A stretch of DNA of 61,770 nucleotides from Clostridiaceae bacterium (GCA_031289315.1 JAITPR010000055.1:1-61770); one strand, 5' to 3'; shown: positions 16,152 to 25,348, numbered from the stretch's first letter. Numbers and translations: made by a program. Notes: generated by a model from the sequence alone, not told the origin.

Positions 16152-17030
16152 TTACATCTCGTCGCGGTTTCTATGTCGACGTCCGCCGCCGTGACGTCCA
16201 GCTTCTTCCTCTTGCGACAACGAAGCTATACCAAACTGCTCCTCTATTATCTCCTTAAGCTTTTCCATCGTCATGTAGCGTTTAAGCTCACCGGTGCGTC
16301 CCACGGAAATAATTCCCGTTTCTTCACTGACGACTATCGCAATGACGTCGGACTCCTCCGTTATACCTATTGCCGCGCGGTGGCGCGTGCCGAACTCCTT
16401 ACCCACGTTGATATTCTGCGTAAGCGGCAGAAAACAACCCGCGGCACGGATTTTGGTACCGGTTACCACGACCGCACCGTCATGCAGAGGACCTTTGGTA
16501 TTAAAAATACTTTCCAACAGTCCTGCGGAGAGATCCGCATCTAGCTTCGTACCGGTATCGAGTATATTAGGAGGAAAATCGCCCGCACCGTTGGTAAGCA
16601 GTATTATAGCGCCCGTGTTGCGTTTCGCCATATCCTGAACGGCGTCCAAAAGTTCCGCCGAAGCGGTTTTCAAGTCGTCGACGTTGCCGAAGCCCTTCTC
16701 GTAAAAGTTTTTAGTTTTGTTGCTGGATATGCGTCCGAAAAAGGTTTTTAAATCCGAACCGTACGCAACCGCGCAAGCCACGACGATAAAAACGGACAGC
16801 ACGCGCATCACCAACCGCGCAATCAGGAAAAGCTCCTTTTCCATGTACACGTTGACGATTTCCAGCGCGGTAAGCCCGCCTAAAATGATTAAGACTATCG
16901 CAAACACCTTCATTTGCCTCTTGTTGTAGAAGAAAATAAAGAACGGCACGATTGCCAATACAAAAACCACCGCGTCTATAACCACGAGGTAATCGAGGTC
17001 GGAAATAAACTTAGAAAAAGATTCAAACAT
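16152..17030 (-). CDS. cdaA: Diadenylate cyclase CdaA
   Basis: The enzyme makes the essential second messenger c-di-AMP from two ATP. Three N-terminal membrane helices (about residues 15-33, 40-60 and 70-90) precede a coiled stretch and the DAC domain. The catalytic DGA is in GPLHDGAVVV near residue 184 and the ATP-binding GTRHRAA near 212-218, both intact. The C-terminal tail is Gly/Arg/His rich (GRHGGGRRHRNRDEM), which is unusual and may be an add-on. CdaA is normally followed by cdaR and glmM; neither is here, and the next genes are a DUF1015 protein and an M28-like protein. AAGGA precedes the ATG. Confidence 0.93.
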   Translation of the reverse strand: MFESFSKFISDLDYLVVIDAVVFVLAIVPFFIFFYNKRQMKVFAIVLIILGGLTALEIVNVYMEKELFLIARLVMRVLSVFIVVACAVAYGSDLKTFFGRISSNKTKNFYEKGFGNVDDLKTASAELLDAVQDMAKRNTGAIILLTNGAGDFPPNILDTGTKLDADLSAGLLESIFNTKGPLHDGAVVVTGTKIRAAGCFLPLTQNINVGKEFGTRHRAAIGITEESDVIAIVVSEETGIISVGRTGELKRYMTMEKLKEIIEEQFGIASLSQEEEAGRHGGGRRHRNRDEM

Positions 17031-17048
17031 ATATTGTATTCCTTCGGA

Positions 17049-17126
17049 GTGTGGACAGTTTTAGACTAAAAAGAGCCGGGAAGATTTTCTTGCCTTGCAA
17101 GTCGTCACCGATGATTATCCACACCC
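17049..17126. repeat. Dispersed palindrome, copy C
   Basis: Ends GTGTGGACAGTT and GATTATCCACACCC, with an inner stretch shared with copy B (ttttagac..aaaagagccg) and TTGCCTTGCAAG in the right arm. It lies between the M28-like gene and cdaA. Confidence 0.75.
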
Positions 17127-17177
17127 TTCCTCCTTAAGAGGGATCTTCTTTTGCATAACGCGCCCGTGCTTCGCCCG

Positions 17178-18608
17178 TCAATCGAACTCCCCAAAAGGCT
17201 CTTCCGGGTCTTCTAGCGGCGGAGCGCCGTTAAATCCGAACGGGTCTTCGATTGCGTTGTTATTGCCGCCAAAATTCGCGAAAGGATTGCCGTAAAAGCC
17301 GCCATTTTTTGCGGATGCGGGAGGAGTCGGTTCCGGTCCGTCGTGTTTTTTCAGATAAAACCCGATTAGCACCAACACTATAATAACCGCCGCCAAAATG
17401 CACGCGGAAATTATCACTATATACGTCGGGTTTACCAGCGTCGAGTAATCGTAAGCGTTATCGGTTTTCACGGCGGACTCAAAGCCCTCCGCCTTTAGCG
17501 CGGCGACCGTAGCGGCGACTGCGTCGTTCATATGCTTTACGCCGTTGATTTTGTAATACTCTTCAAAGTTCTGTAGGGTATCGCGGCTAGTATATACCAC
17601 GTTCGGCAAATTTGCCGATTCGCGTCCGTCATAAACGTTTTTAATTTCCCAATTATACCCGAAAAAGTGCGCTATTTTGATGTCCGCGGCAATGAAGTTC
17701 GCGCTGTCGCTCATCAGCCCTATGTGAGTATAAGGAATTTTGCTTTCGGTAATGAGGATATTCATCACATTTTTGTTTTTAGGCGGAAGCTTTAAATCCG
17801 CGCCCACGGCGTCCGCCGCGTTCTTAATCAAGTTACCGTGCGCGGTTTCCGTTTCGTCCGTATACAAGTAGAGGAAGTCGCCGCCGCCGATCATATTGAA
17901 GTCAATCATTAAAAGGACCTTTCCGCGCCCCGCCTTACCCAACTTATCAAGATAATAGGCACTCCCGTGCAAACCGGGAAGCTCCGCGCCGAACAATGCG
18001 AAAACTATATCGAATTTAAACTCCGTATCACGCAAGAGATACGCGGCGGCAAGCAAAGAGCCTACCCCGGTGGCGTTGTCTATAGCACCCTCACCGCCTA
18101 TTACCTTACCGTCGCTGCCTTTCATGGAGGAGAGATTGTCGTAGTGCGCGCCGATAATAACCTTTTCGCCGCTATCCGATGTACCGTTTTTAGTAAACAA
18201 CACATTTTGGCTGTTCTTAACCATACCCGACGACGGATCCGTAAATTTAAACGGCTGATAAGGCGAATCTCCGGTACCGGCAGGCGCGTAGCCCATACCG
18301 GCAAGCGCGCCCGCCAAGCTTTCCGCCGCAAAGCCTTCGCCCTCTTCGCCCGACGTGCGGTCGGCGTGCGCGATCACAAACGCGACAAAAAACTCGTACG
18401 CCAAATTCGGCGAGGTCAAGTCCACCCCGGCAAAAATATCTTCAAGTGCCGGGGCGGTTTCATCTCCGCTTTCGGCTTCGCCGTTTGGCTCCTCTTCCGC
18501 CTCGCCTTCGGCGACGGCAAAATAACTTGCGGAGACGTTAAACCCGTACGCAAATACGGCGGTCGCGGCAAGCGCAAGGAAAAGTAATATCGAAAACAAT
18601 TTTTTCAT
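17178..18608 (-). CDS. M28-like membrane-anchored peptidase homologue
   Basis: This exported protein has a signal peptide (residues 1-25), an acidic linker, an M28 zinc-peptidase-like domain and a C-terminal helix (VIISACILAAVIIVLVLIGF) with a short Pro/Gly/Asn-rich cytoplasmic tail. IIGAHYDN and GGEGAIDNATGVGS preserve the first His and bridging Asp of M28. However, the usual GAEExGLxGS reads GAELPGLHGS, losing one Glu, and the late HTxxDT reads YTSRDT, losing a His, so it may be inactive or bind one metal only. I chose the ATG at 18606-18608 because GAGGA lies 8 nt upstream; an ATG at 18623 overlaps the upstream stop. It is coupled to the membrane protein before it. Confidence 0.75.
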   Translation of the reverse strand: MKKLFSILLFLALAATAVFAYGFNVSASYFAVAEGEAEEEPNGEAESGDETAPALEDIFAGVDLTSPNLAYEFFVAFVIAHADRTSGEEGEGFAAESLAGALAGMGYAPAGTGDSPYQPFKFTDPSSGMVKNSQNVLFTKNGTSDSGEKVIIGAHYDNLSSMKGSDGKVIGGEGAIDNATGVGSLLAAAYLLRDTEFKFDIVFALFGAELPGLHGSAYYLDKLGKAGRGKVLLMIDFNMIGGGDFLYLYTDETETAHGNLIKNAADAVGADLKLPPKNKNVMNILITESKIPYTHIGLMSDSANFIAADIKIAHFFGYNWEIKNVYDGRESANLPNVVYTSRDTLQNFEEYYKINGVKHMNDAVAATVAALKAEGFESAVKTDNAYDYSTLVNPTYIVIISACILAAVIIVLVLIGFYLKKHDGPEPTPPASAKNGGFYGNPFANFGGNNNAIEDPFGFNGAPPLEDPEEPFGEFD

Positions 18609-18619
18609 GCCGTAAATCC

Positions 18620-19162
18620 TCATACCAACGCTCCTATCACCAACACCACGTGGTATATCGCATAAGGGACTGCAAGAGTTATAAACACTTTAGAGTGCAA
18701 ATGCGGTGGTATAAAAGCTTTTTTCAAGTAAAAATACGCCAAAATAAAGCACGGCGTTCCCAATATCAAATCTGCTATCGACACAACGAGCGGATACATT
18801 AATGGAAATGCATAGCAAGACCAAAACACCGCTCCGGTAAGGAGGTTGGCAAATATTAATGCCACCGACAACACGGCGATAAAGTTGTTTACCGAAATAA
18901 ATCTCAAACCGCGCGCCGACCTTATAACGAAGTTATAAAAAAGCCTCATCAAAGCTAACGCAATTACGGCAATCACAAGACCTGATAAGATGTATATAAA
19001 CACTAGCATCGGTTGCGAAAAATTGAACCCGATCGCTATGATATACGGAATGGTTCGTATGTTGATGCCCATCGTATAGGTATTCCTAAAAGCATAACTA
19101 AACCACAACGCTATAAACAGCGCAATCGAGTATTCTTTTTTTATTTCTTTTCTTTCCGTCAT
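18620..19162 (-). CDS. Unknown five-helix membrane protein
   Basis: The 180-residue product has about five hydrophobic segments and a short charged N-terminus (MTERKEIKKEY). I do not recognise a family; the layout (helical bundle, SARGLRF loop, short terminus) loosely recalls small Yip1-type integral proteins. Its stop is 12 bp from the chosen start of the M28-like gene, and an alternative start of that gene overlaps it, so the two are probably translated together. Together they may form a surface-associated unit. The ribosome site (GGGGT) is modest. Confidence 0.65.
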   Translation of the reverse strand: MTERKEIKKEYSIALFIALWFSYAFRNTYTMGINIRTIPYIIAIGFNFSQPMLVFIYILSGLVIAVIALALMRLFYNFVIRSARGLRFISVNNFIAVLSVALIFANLLTGAVFWSCYAFPLMYPLVVSIADLILGTPCFILAYFYLKKAFIPPHLHSKVFITLAVPYAIYHVVLVIGALV

Positions 19163-19201
19163 TTTTTACCCCGGAGGAGTGCCGTCGTACGGCGTGTTAT
19201 T

Positions 19202-19272
19202 GGGTGTAGACAATCTGCGGTGACGACTTACTACGCAAGAAAATATTTTGTCACAGCGAATTGACCGCACCC
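19202..19272. repeat. Dispersed palindrome, copy D
   Basis: Ends GGGTGTAGACAAT and ATTGACCGCACCC, with inner TGACGACTTACTACGCAAG and TTTTGTCACAGCG arms. It ends 3 bp from the holA stop, so it may shape the end of the comEC-holA transcript. Confidence 0.75.
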
Positions 19273-19275
19273 GTT

Positions 19276-20265
19276 TTATTTTGCGGATATGAGCCGCGCA
19301 ACTATGTCGCGCATCATATGGTCTTTGCTTATTTTGCCGGATTTAAGCAGAAATTCCTGCTCATCTAGCATTTCCACGCACCGCTTAAGTACGTTCGGAC
19401 GGTAGCGCCTTCCGGCTTCCCGCGAAGCGCAGACGGAAAACTCCTTAACGCCCAATTTTTTTGCCAAGGCATATTCCGTCTCATCCGACTCCGCGGAGTA
19501 GTACATACGGCGGAACTGAGCGGTAACCGCCCCTAAAATATGCGTTTCCTTATAGCCCAAGCGCTCAATCGACGAGAGCAAGCCCCACGCACGCTCCGGA
19601 CTTGTCCCGGACAAGGCGTTTGCCAACTCAAAAATTTGCACTTCAAGCTCCGGCACCACCAGTGACTCTATGTCCGCCACGCTCACTCTGCCGTCGGAAA
19701 ACGCGATTATTTTCTCCGTTTCCGTAGCCACGCGCGTCATGTCGCACCTAGTAAATTCGGCAAGCCGCACCGCCGCCGCTTCGTCGAACAGCACCCCGGC
19801 ACGCGCTCCCTTTATTTTAATCCAGTTGATTATGTCCGAGCGATCGGCTTTTTTACAGTCCACCGTAACGGCAAATTTTGCCGCCGCGCCCCCCTGAATG
19901 CTTTCGGAAAACGCGTCCGCGCCGTCGAACACGGCAAGCACGGAAAATTCCGGCGGATTTTCAAAAAAACCGTTAAGAGCGGCTTTTTCCTTTACGGACA
20001 GCTTTTCCGTCCATTCGCTCACCAACACCGCGCGGTGTTCGGAAAACACGGGTTCGGTGGAAAGCGCGATCAAAAGCTCCGCCATATCGGGGCGGCTTTC
20101 GTACACGGACAAATTCATCACCGCGAAGTCGGACGAAATCAATCCCTTGACGATTTCCGCCGCGCGGCTTTTGAAATACGCATCCTCTCCCTTGATTATG
20201 TACAAGGGCGATATTTCACCGCGTTTGACGGCAGCGTTCAATTCCGGAAGCGTAATCGTTTTCAT
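19276..20265 (-). CDS. holA: DNA polymerase III subunit delta
   Basis: The delta subunit opens the beta clamp within the clamp loader. The 329-residue length, the opening LPELNAAVKRGEISPLYIIKGEDAYFKSRA and the C-terminal collar helix region (GAVTAQFRRMYY..., then VKEFSV...AGRRYRPNVLKRCVEML) match the HolA family. It follows comEC on the same strand, the classical Bacillota pairing. The gap of 132 bp to comEC contains a small palindrome (ACTCCTA-AG-TAGGAG near 20352-20368) and no gene. Confidence 0.9.
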   Translation of the reverse strand: MKTITLPELNAAVKRGEISPLYIIKGEDAYFKSRAAEIVKGLISSDFAVMNLSVYESRPDMAELLIALSTEPVFSEHRAVLVSEWTEKLSVKEKAALNGFFENPPEFSVLAVFDGADAFSESIQGGAAAKFAVTVDCKKADRSDIINWIKIKGARAGVLFDEAAAVRLAEFTRCDMTRVATETEKIIAFSDGRVSVADIESLVVPELEVQIFELANALSGTSPERAWGLLSSIERLGYKETHILGAVTAQFRRMYYSAESDETEYALAKKLGVKEFSVCASREAGRRYRPNVLKRCVEMLDEQEFLLKSGKISKDHMMRDIVARLISAK

Positions 20266-20397
20266 ATTTTGTGCGTATATAGTAACACTTATTTATCTGA
20301 GTGTCAAAGTATTTACTGTATAATAAGAATAACGTTGCTAAAATTCAGTGACATAGATGTACTCCTAAGTAGGAGAGATGCATACAATGATCCTCCC

Positions 20398-21939
20398 TCA
20401 CACTAGTGCGGCTATAATCATACAGACGGACGCGACGGCGGCGGAAGACGCTACCTTTTGTTTTCTCGTCGCGAAAGCGAAGCGTGAGGCTATTAAAATA
20501 ATAAGGTAATAGGCGGCGGACATTACGCCCAACGCCGGTACGGAGATTTCCGCATAACGCCACGAGGAGACAAGCAATACCGTCAGTTTCATGGGGACAA
20601 GCAGTATGTCATACGACGCTAGTATAAATGAAAGAACGGGCATAACCGACGTAATGAGCATAATTACAAACATGATTATGAATATAAAGCTGATAATCGG
20701 TAAAATAATGAGATTCGAAAGCCAAAACAAAATCTGAATTTTACCGAAAAACACGGCGACCAACGGCAACAACGCTATATTGGCGGCCAAGCTTGCGGCA
20801 AGCGTACCTCCGATAGTTTTTCCCAAACGGCGGAAGATTTTGAAGAGCGGTTTATACAGTACCACCAGCCCGAAAATCGCACCGAACGACAGCAAAAAGC
20901 TTTTCCCGAACAGTGCCAACGGGTCAAAAATAAGTATTAAAATCGCGGCGAGCCCCAGCGCCGACGGCGCGTCATATTTAAGCCCGAACGCTCCCGCCGA
21001 AAGTAGCACGGCAAGCATGACGACCGCGCGAATCGCCGACGGGCGAAAACCGCAAAGTACCGCGTATAAAAGCGCGACTCCCACGGCGGCAATTAGGCGC
21101 ACGACGCCCTTTACCTTGAGTTTTTTCAACAACATGTACACCGCGCCCGCCAAAAAGCCGACATGCAAGCCGGAAACGCAAAGTATGTGTATGAGTCCGG
21201 ACGCCACGACGTTGTTGTAACTGCTTTTCTCCAGTTCGCCCGTGTCGCCGAACAGCATACCTATCGCAAGTCCGGCGGTATCAGAGCGCGTATTTTCGGC
21301 AATGCGGCGCTTGTTTTCATGAACAAATCTTTGAAGCGGCGGTAGCTTTCCCTCGGCAAGCTTAATCACGGTTCCGGCGTAAGCGGCATAGGTTACGCGG
21401 CTTTCATAGGCGGCGGTGAAATCCGTGTCAAACGCCGCGAAGCCGTCTTCTTTAAATCTTGCGCCGTTTACGGAAACGGTATCCCCGGCGTTAAAATCTA
21501 TCTCTCCGCCGGCGATAAAAACCACAAACATGTCGTAGTTCAGTTTCACTCCGTCCGCGTAGGCATCCGTCAAAACAAAGCCGCGCGAACCCGACTCATA
21601 GGCGTATACCGGACCGCCGACAACGCCGGTAATGGGTACATAATCTTTAAGGTCGGTCATGCGCGTCCCGTAAATATCTTGCACGGCGGAAAACGACAAC
21701 ACGCCGATTATCAGCATAATCGGCATATATAAAAATCTTGTTGCGCCCTTTAGCCTTTTAAATAAACGCGGAAGTACAAGCATAAGCGTCGCCGCCGTTA
21801 CGCCTATTCCTATGGGTATCAGCCTATAAAGCTTATCGACCTCCGCGTACGCCGCAAGTGCGGCGGTTACTATCCCAACGCATAGAAAAACGGCGGCAAA
21901 AACCATGGGTCTGTTATTGAATAGCCGCCGTTTTATCAT
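20398..21939 (-). CDS. comEC: ComEC/Rec2-type competence protein, short form
   Basis: ComEC forms the DNA uptake channel in the cytoplasmic membrane. The 513-residue protein has the N-terminal helices, an extracytoplasmic OB-like domain (about residues 80-180) and the polytopic competence core with HILCVSGLHVGFLAG near residue 252 and CGFRPSAIRAVVM near 290. The C-terminal metallo-beta-lactamase-like nuclease domain found in full-length ComEC (700-800 residues) is absent, so the strand-degrading activity would have to come from another protein. Other competence genes are not in the window. The location upstream of holA supports the call. Confidence 0.88.
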   Translation of the reverse strand: MIKRRLFNNRPMVFAAVFLCVGIVTAALAAYAEVDKLYRLIPIGIGVTAATLMLVLPRLFKRLKGATRFLYMPIMLIIGVLSFSAVQDIYGTRMTDLKDYVPITGVVGGPVYAYESGSRGFVLTDAYADGVKLNYDMFVVFIAGGEIDFNAGDTVSVNGARFKEDGFAAFDTDFTAAYESRVTYAAYAGTVIKLAEGKLPPLQRFVHENKRRIAENTRSDTAGLAIGMLFGDTGELEKSSYNNVVASGLIHILCVSGLHVGFLAGAVYMLLKKLKVKGVVRLIAAVGVALLYAVLCGFRPSAIRAVVMLAVLLSAGAFGLKYDAPSALGLAAILILIFDPLALFGKSFLLSFGAIFGLVVLYKPLFKIFRRLGKTIGGTLAASLAANIALLPLVAVFFGKIQILFWLSNLIILPIISFIFIIMFVIMLITSVMPVLSFILASYDILLVPMKLTVLLVSSWRYAEISVPALGVMSAAYYLIILIASRFAFATRKQKVASSAAVASVCMIIAALV

Positions 21940-21998
21940 AGCTTTGTTGTCCTCCGTAAAAAAATCTAGAGTGTTTTGACACTACGGTCTTAGATAAT

Positions 21999-22349
21999 TT
22001 AATTGCCGCCGGTTACGACTATATCGGAACCCGTTCCTAAAACGTTTTTAACCAACACGTCGCCTATGCGCGAATTTTTAGGCGCGGTAATTTTTTTAAG
22101 CCCGTCCAAGATGTCAAAAATCATATCTTTAGGAACGGGCGACGAGGTTTTAACCGACGCCACACCGCCGTTCTTCGTCCTGACAAGCGCGGTAACCGTG
22201 CGCACCGGCGCGGTAAATTCGCCTATTCCGTAGACCTCGCCGCGCTTACACGAGTTGCCCTTAACACTGAATACGCCGTCCGTTTCCGTAACGGTGATAG
22301 GACAGCCCATGGGACACATTATACAGATTGTTTCCATCGCTTTCGCCAT
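21999..22349 (-). CDS. DUF1667 cysteine-motif protein
   Basis: The 116-residue protein has CIMCPMGC near residues 8-15 and a further CKRG, a likely metal or Fe-S site, then the family block EFTAPVRTVTALVRT. DUF1667 genes almost always close operons with a GlpA-like dehydrogenase and an FAD/NAD oxidoreductase, as here, and probably serve electron transfer in glycerol-3-phosphate oxidation. I chose ATG at 22347-22349 (MAKAMETI) with AGGAG 8 nt upstream; an in-frame GTG three codons earlier overlaps the ribosome site. It lies 11 bp from the flavoprotein gene. Confidence 0.85.
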   Translation of the reverse strand: MAKAMETICIMCPMGCPITVTETDGVFSVKGNSCKRGEVYGIGEFTAPVRTVTALVRTKNGGVASVKTSSPVPKDMIFDILDGLKKITAPKNSRIGDVLVKNVLGTGSDIVVTGGN

Positions 22350-22360
22350 AATATCCACTC

Positions 22361-23590
22361 CTACTCCAGCCTTAAGGTCAAGCTATCCTTCAATTTGCTC
22401 TTATCTATTTCTATCCTTTCCATTTCGCCCGGCGTGAGTATCAAGCGGTGTTTGGAAAAAACGGTTTCACCTCCGGATTCCGCCTTCAGAGTTTTGTTTT
22501 TATAAACTCCGTCCGTACGGAAATACACATCCACCTTGCCGGTTCCGCGATACACGGTTTGCGGCACGGTATAGCGCACTCCCGCGCCGACCTTCACCGC
22601 GCAAGCCTCTCCGTGCGAAAGAACGCCCTTTGCATAGTCCGCCGCCGCGCTTCCCGCCAATTCCGCCTCAGCGCTTACGTTGTCCACCAAATCGTGTACG
22701 TGCAACACGTTGCCCGCCGCGAATATTCCGGGAACGGAGGTTTGGCGGTATTCGTCCGCTACGGCGCCCGACGTAAGCGGATTCATCTTAATTCCTATTC
22801 CGTTTATCAAGTCGTTTTCGGGAATTAGCCCCACCGACAAAAGCAACGTATCGCAATCGACGTATTTTTCAGTTTCCGGCTTCGGGCGAATGTCCTCGCC
22901 TACCTCCGCATAGTAAATCCGCCTAAGCCGCTCCGCCCCCTCAACGCGCGTGATAGTATGCCCGTACAAGATGGGAATTTCAAAATCGTCCAAGCACTGC
23001 ACGATATTGCGTTTAAGACCGGAGGAATACGGCATAAGCTCCAAAACAAGCTTGACGCGCACGCCCTCGAAGGTCATACGGCGCGCCATGATAAGCCCTA
23101 TGTCGCCGCTCCCCAAAATAACCGCTTCCTTGCCTACGGAATAGCCGTCGACGTTTATAAGCCGTTGTGCGGTTCCGGCGGTATAAATTCCTACCGGACG
23201 CGTTCCGGTAAGGGCGATTGCTCCGGCGGTACGCTCACGGCAACCCATAGCCAGCACCGTCGCGCCCGCCTCCACGGTAATCAAGCCGGCGTACGGTGAA
23301 AGCGCGGTAACCGTGCGCTCCGGCGTAACCGAAAGAACCATAGCCTCGTCGTATACGGTTATGCCCGGCGCATTCTTAACCCTTTCGGCAAAACGCGCGG
23401 CATATTCGGGACCGGTCAATTCCTCTTTAAAATAGTGCAGACCGAAGCCGTTGTGAATGCATTGGTTAAGAATGCCTCCCAAGCGTTTATCGCGCTCGAA
23501 TACGACAACCGAACAACCCTTTTTTTCTGCGGCGAGAGCCGCCGCCATACCGGCGGGACCACCGCCTATAACCGCGACGTTAAAATACAT
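22361..23590 (-). CDS. NAD(P)/FAD-dependent oxidoreductase
   Basis: A 409-residue two-dinucleotide-domain flavoprotein. GGGPAGMAAALAAEKKG at residues 9-25 binds FAD; ILGSGDIGLIMARR near residue 150 binds NAD(P); VPGIFAAGNVLHVHDLVDNVSAEAE near 305 is the C-terminal FAD motif. QCIHNGFG..FKEELTGPEYA is typical of the subfamily that travels with GlpA-like dehydrogenases and DUF1667. It probably passes electrons from the glycerol-3-phosphate dehydrogenase to NAD(P) or another acceptor. It lies in the middle of the three-gene operon. Confidence 0.87.
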   Translation of the reverse strand: MYFNVAVIGGGPAGMAAALAAEKKGCSVVVFERDKRLGGILNQCIHNGFGLHYFKEELTGPEYAARFAERVKNAPGITVYDEAMVLSVTPERTVTALSPYAGLITVEAGATVLAMGCRERTAGAIALTGTRPVGIYTAGTAQRLINVDGYSVGKEAVILGSGDIGLIMARRMTFEGVRVKLVLELMPYSSGLKRNIVQCLDDFEIPILYGHTITRVEGAERLRRIYYAEVGEDIRPKPETEKYVDCDTLLLSVGLIPENDLINGIGIKMNPLTSGAVADEYRQTSVPGIFAAGNVLHVHDLVDNVSAEAELAGSAAADYAKGVLSHGEACAVKVGAGVRYTVPQTVYRGTGKVDVYFRTDGVYKNKTLKAESGGETVFSKHRLILTPGEMERIEIDKSKLKDSLTLRLE

Positions 23591-23670
23591 AAAGCGTCTT
23601 CACTTTCTCCTCTTATCCACACCGCTTTTGCGGTAAATTTTTTCTGTCGGCAACGGTTGAAAAACCGGCT

Positions 23671-23860
23671 CCTTTTTACTACCCGCGGAGTAAGAATTTT
23701 TCCGTACCCTTTTCGCGCTTAGTGATTTAGTGCTTGCGCGTCCCGGCTAATACCCGCGAAGCAAGACCTTTTCCGCATTCCTCACGCGCTCAGTATTGCG
23801 GTCCGATTTACTACCCGCGCGGAAAAACTATCTCCGTACCCTTTCCGCACTTAGTGATTT
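23671..23860. repeat. Three copies of the dehydrogenase-gene 3' end
   Basis: Blocks beginning tactacccgcg at 23677 and 23810 and taatacccgcg at 23748 share tccgtaccctttycgc and cttagtgattt. The 23804-23860 block is the coding 3' end of the GlpA-like gene (KCGKGTEIVFPRG); the other two lie in the gap to the next gene, diverged. Confidence 0.8.
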
Positions 23861-25235
23861 CCGTTTCCGGAACTCCCGTTTCACGCGCCAAAATTTCCAA
23901 TACGCGCGGCATGCAAAAGCCGCCTTGACAGCGTCCCATTCCGGCGCGGACGCGCCTCTTGACGGCATCGACGGTTACGGCGGATAACGGTGAACGTATA
24001 GCCGCCACTATTTCCGCCTCCGTAACGCTTTCACAGCGGCATATTACGCGTCCCCACGCCTCGTCGGCGCGCACCCTTTCCTTAATTTCCGCCGCCGTCA
24101 ACTCCTTTAACCGCTTATGCTTAGGCATAACCGTAACGCAGTTTTTCTTAGGCACAAGAGCTTTAAACGGCGCAACCAACTCGTTAACAACGTATTCGGC
24201 GATAGCCGGCGCGGAGGTCAATCCGGGAGAGCATATGCCGGCAAGGTAGGAAAAGCCGTCCTTAAGCTTAGATTGTTCGATGACGAAATCCATTCCGCAT
24301 ATGGTACGCAGACCGGCATAAAGGCGTATCGACTTTCGGTAATCGGGCGTTTTATAGGTAACGGCAAGCTGTTTTTTAATCTTATCTAGACCGCCCGCGT
24401 CGACGGAGGTATCTCCGTTTACCGTCGGTTCGGCGGTAGGACCGTATATAACGTTCCCGTCCGCCGTCGGTGCGGCAAGTATCCCCTTTCCGAATTCGTT
24501 AGGAAGCGGAAAAATAATCGTGCTTATGTTTTTGCGTTCGGTCTGGTCGAGGACATAGTATTCGCCCTTTTGATAGGTTACCGTAAGCGGTTCCGCGCCG
24601 GCTATACGGTTAATCTCCGCGGCGCCGGCACCGGCGGCGTTAACAACGGTATCGGCGGCGTATTGCGCCCCGTCCGCGCAATGTACGCGAAAATTCCCCC
24701 GCCTCCCGAAAACAGCGGTTACGGCGGAATTAAGCTTTATAACGGCACCGTTTGTAACCGCGCGGTCGGCGTAGCCTATGGTAAGCTTATAAGGAGATAT
24801 AACGCCGGCTTCCTGCGCGTACAGCGCGTACTCTATGCCGTCGGCGACATTCCTTTCTTTTTTGAGGATTTCCGCGCGTCCGATAATTTCCGTCACGACG
24901 CCGTTCAAGTCGCCGCGCGCTTTCAATTTTTGCAGCATGGGTAGTTGCTCCGCCGTCCCTACCACCAGCGATCCGGTTTTAATATGCGGCACGTCTAGCT
25001 CCCGTGCAATATTCCACAGCGCGCGGTTGCCTTCGCGGTTAAAACGCGCCTTAAGCGTACCCGTTTCCGCGTCGTAGCCGGCATGGATAATTCCGCTGTT
25101 AGCGCGCGACGAACCGTACGCCACATCGGAACCGGCTTCAAGCAGAAGGCATCTAAGCTCATATTTTGCCAGCCTATCTATAACCGCCGCCCCGACGACG
25201 CCGCCGCCTATTATAATTACGTCGTATTTTTCCAT
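23811..25235 (-). CDS. Glycerol-3-phosphate dehydrogenase-like flavoprotein
   Basis: A 474-residue GlpA/GlpD-type FAD enzyme likely oxidising glycerol-3-phosphate to dihydroxyacetone phosphate. The FAD motif IIIGGGVVGAAVIDRLAKY is at the N-terminus, then SSRANSGIIHAGYD, a DAO-fold core, GLRTICGMDFVIE and CSPGLTSAPAIAEYV. The C-terminal domain is a BFD-like [2Fe-2S] module with CRCE near residue 405 and CQGGFC near 444. I chose the ATG at 25233-25235 (MEKYDVII), with GGGAG upstream, over an extension from 25319 that would read across a palindromic repeat. Operon order is dehydrogenase, oxidoreductase, DUF1667. No glycerol kinase or facilitator gene is adjacent. Confidence 0.87.
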   Translation of the reverse strand: MEKYDVIIIGGGVVGAAVIDRLAKYELRCLLLEAGSDVAYGSSRANSGIIHAGYDAETGTLKARFNREGNRALWNIARELDVPHIKTGSLVVGTAEQLPMLQKLKARGDLNGVVTEIIGRAEILKKERNVADGIEYALYAQEAGVISPYKLTIGYADRAVTNGAVIKLNSAVTAVFGRRGNFRVHCADGAQYAADTVVNAAGAGAAEINRIAGAEPLTVTYQKGEYYVLDQTERKNISTIIFPLPNEFGKGILAAPTADGNVIYGPTAEPTVNGDTSVDAGGLDKIKKQLAVTYKTPDYRKSIRLYAGLRTICGMDFVIEQSKLKDGFSYLAGICSPGLTSAPAIAEYVVNELVAPFKALVPKKNCVTVMPKHKRLKELTAAEIKERVRADEAWGRVICRCESVTEAEIVAAIRSPLSAVTVDAVKRRVRAGMGRCQGGFCMPRVLEILARETGVPETEITKCGKGTEIVFPRG

Positions 25236-25276
25236 TTCCAACACTCCCGTTCGGACATGTTTTTCCAATTTCATTT

Positions 25277-25348
25277 GGGTGTGGACAATCCGTGGTGACG
25301 ACTTGCCTGCCAAAAACATATTTTGGCATCGCGAAATTGTCCACGCCC
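25277..25348. repeat. Dispersed palindrome, copy E
   Basis: One of the best copies: GGGTGTGGACAATCCGTGGTG at the left and GCGAAATTGTCCACGCCC at the right, with TGCCAAAAACATATTTTGGCA as a near-perfect inner hairpin. It lies 42 bp upstream of the GlpA-like start. Confidence 0.85.
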
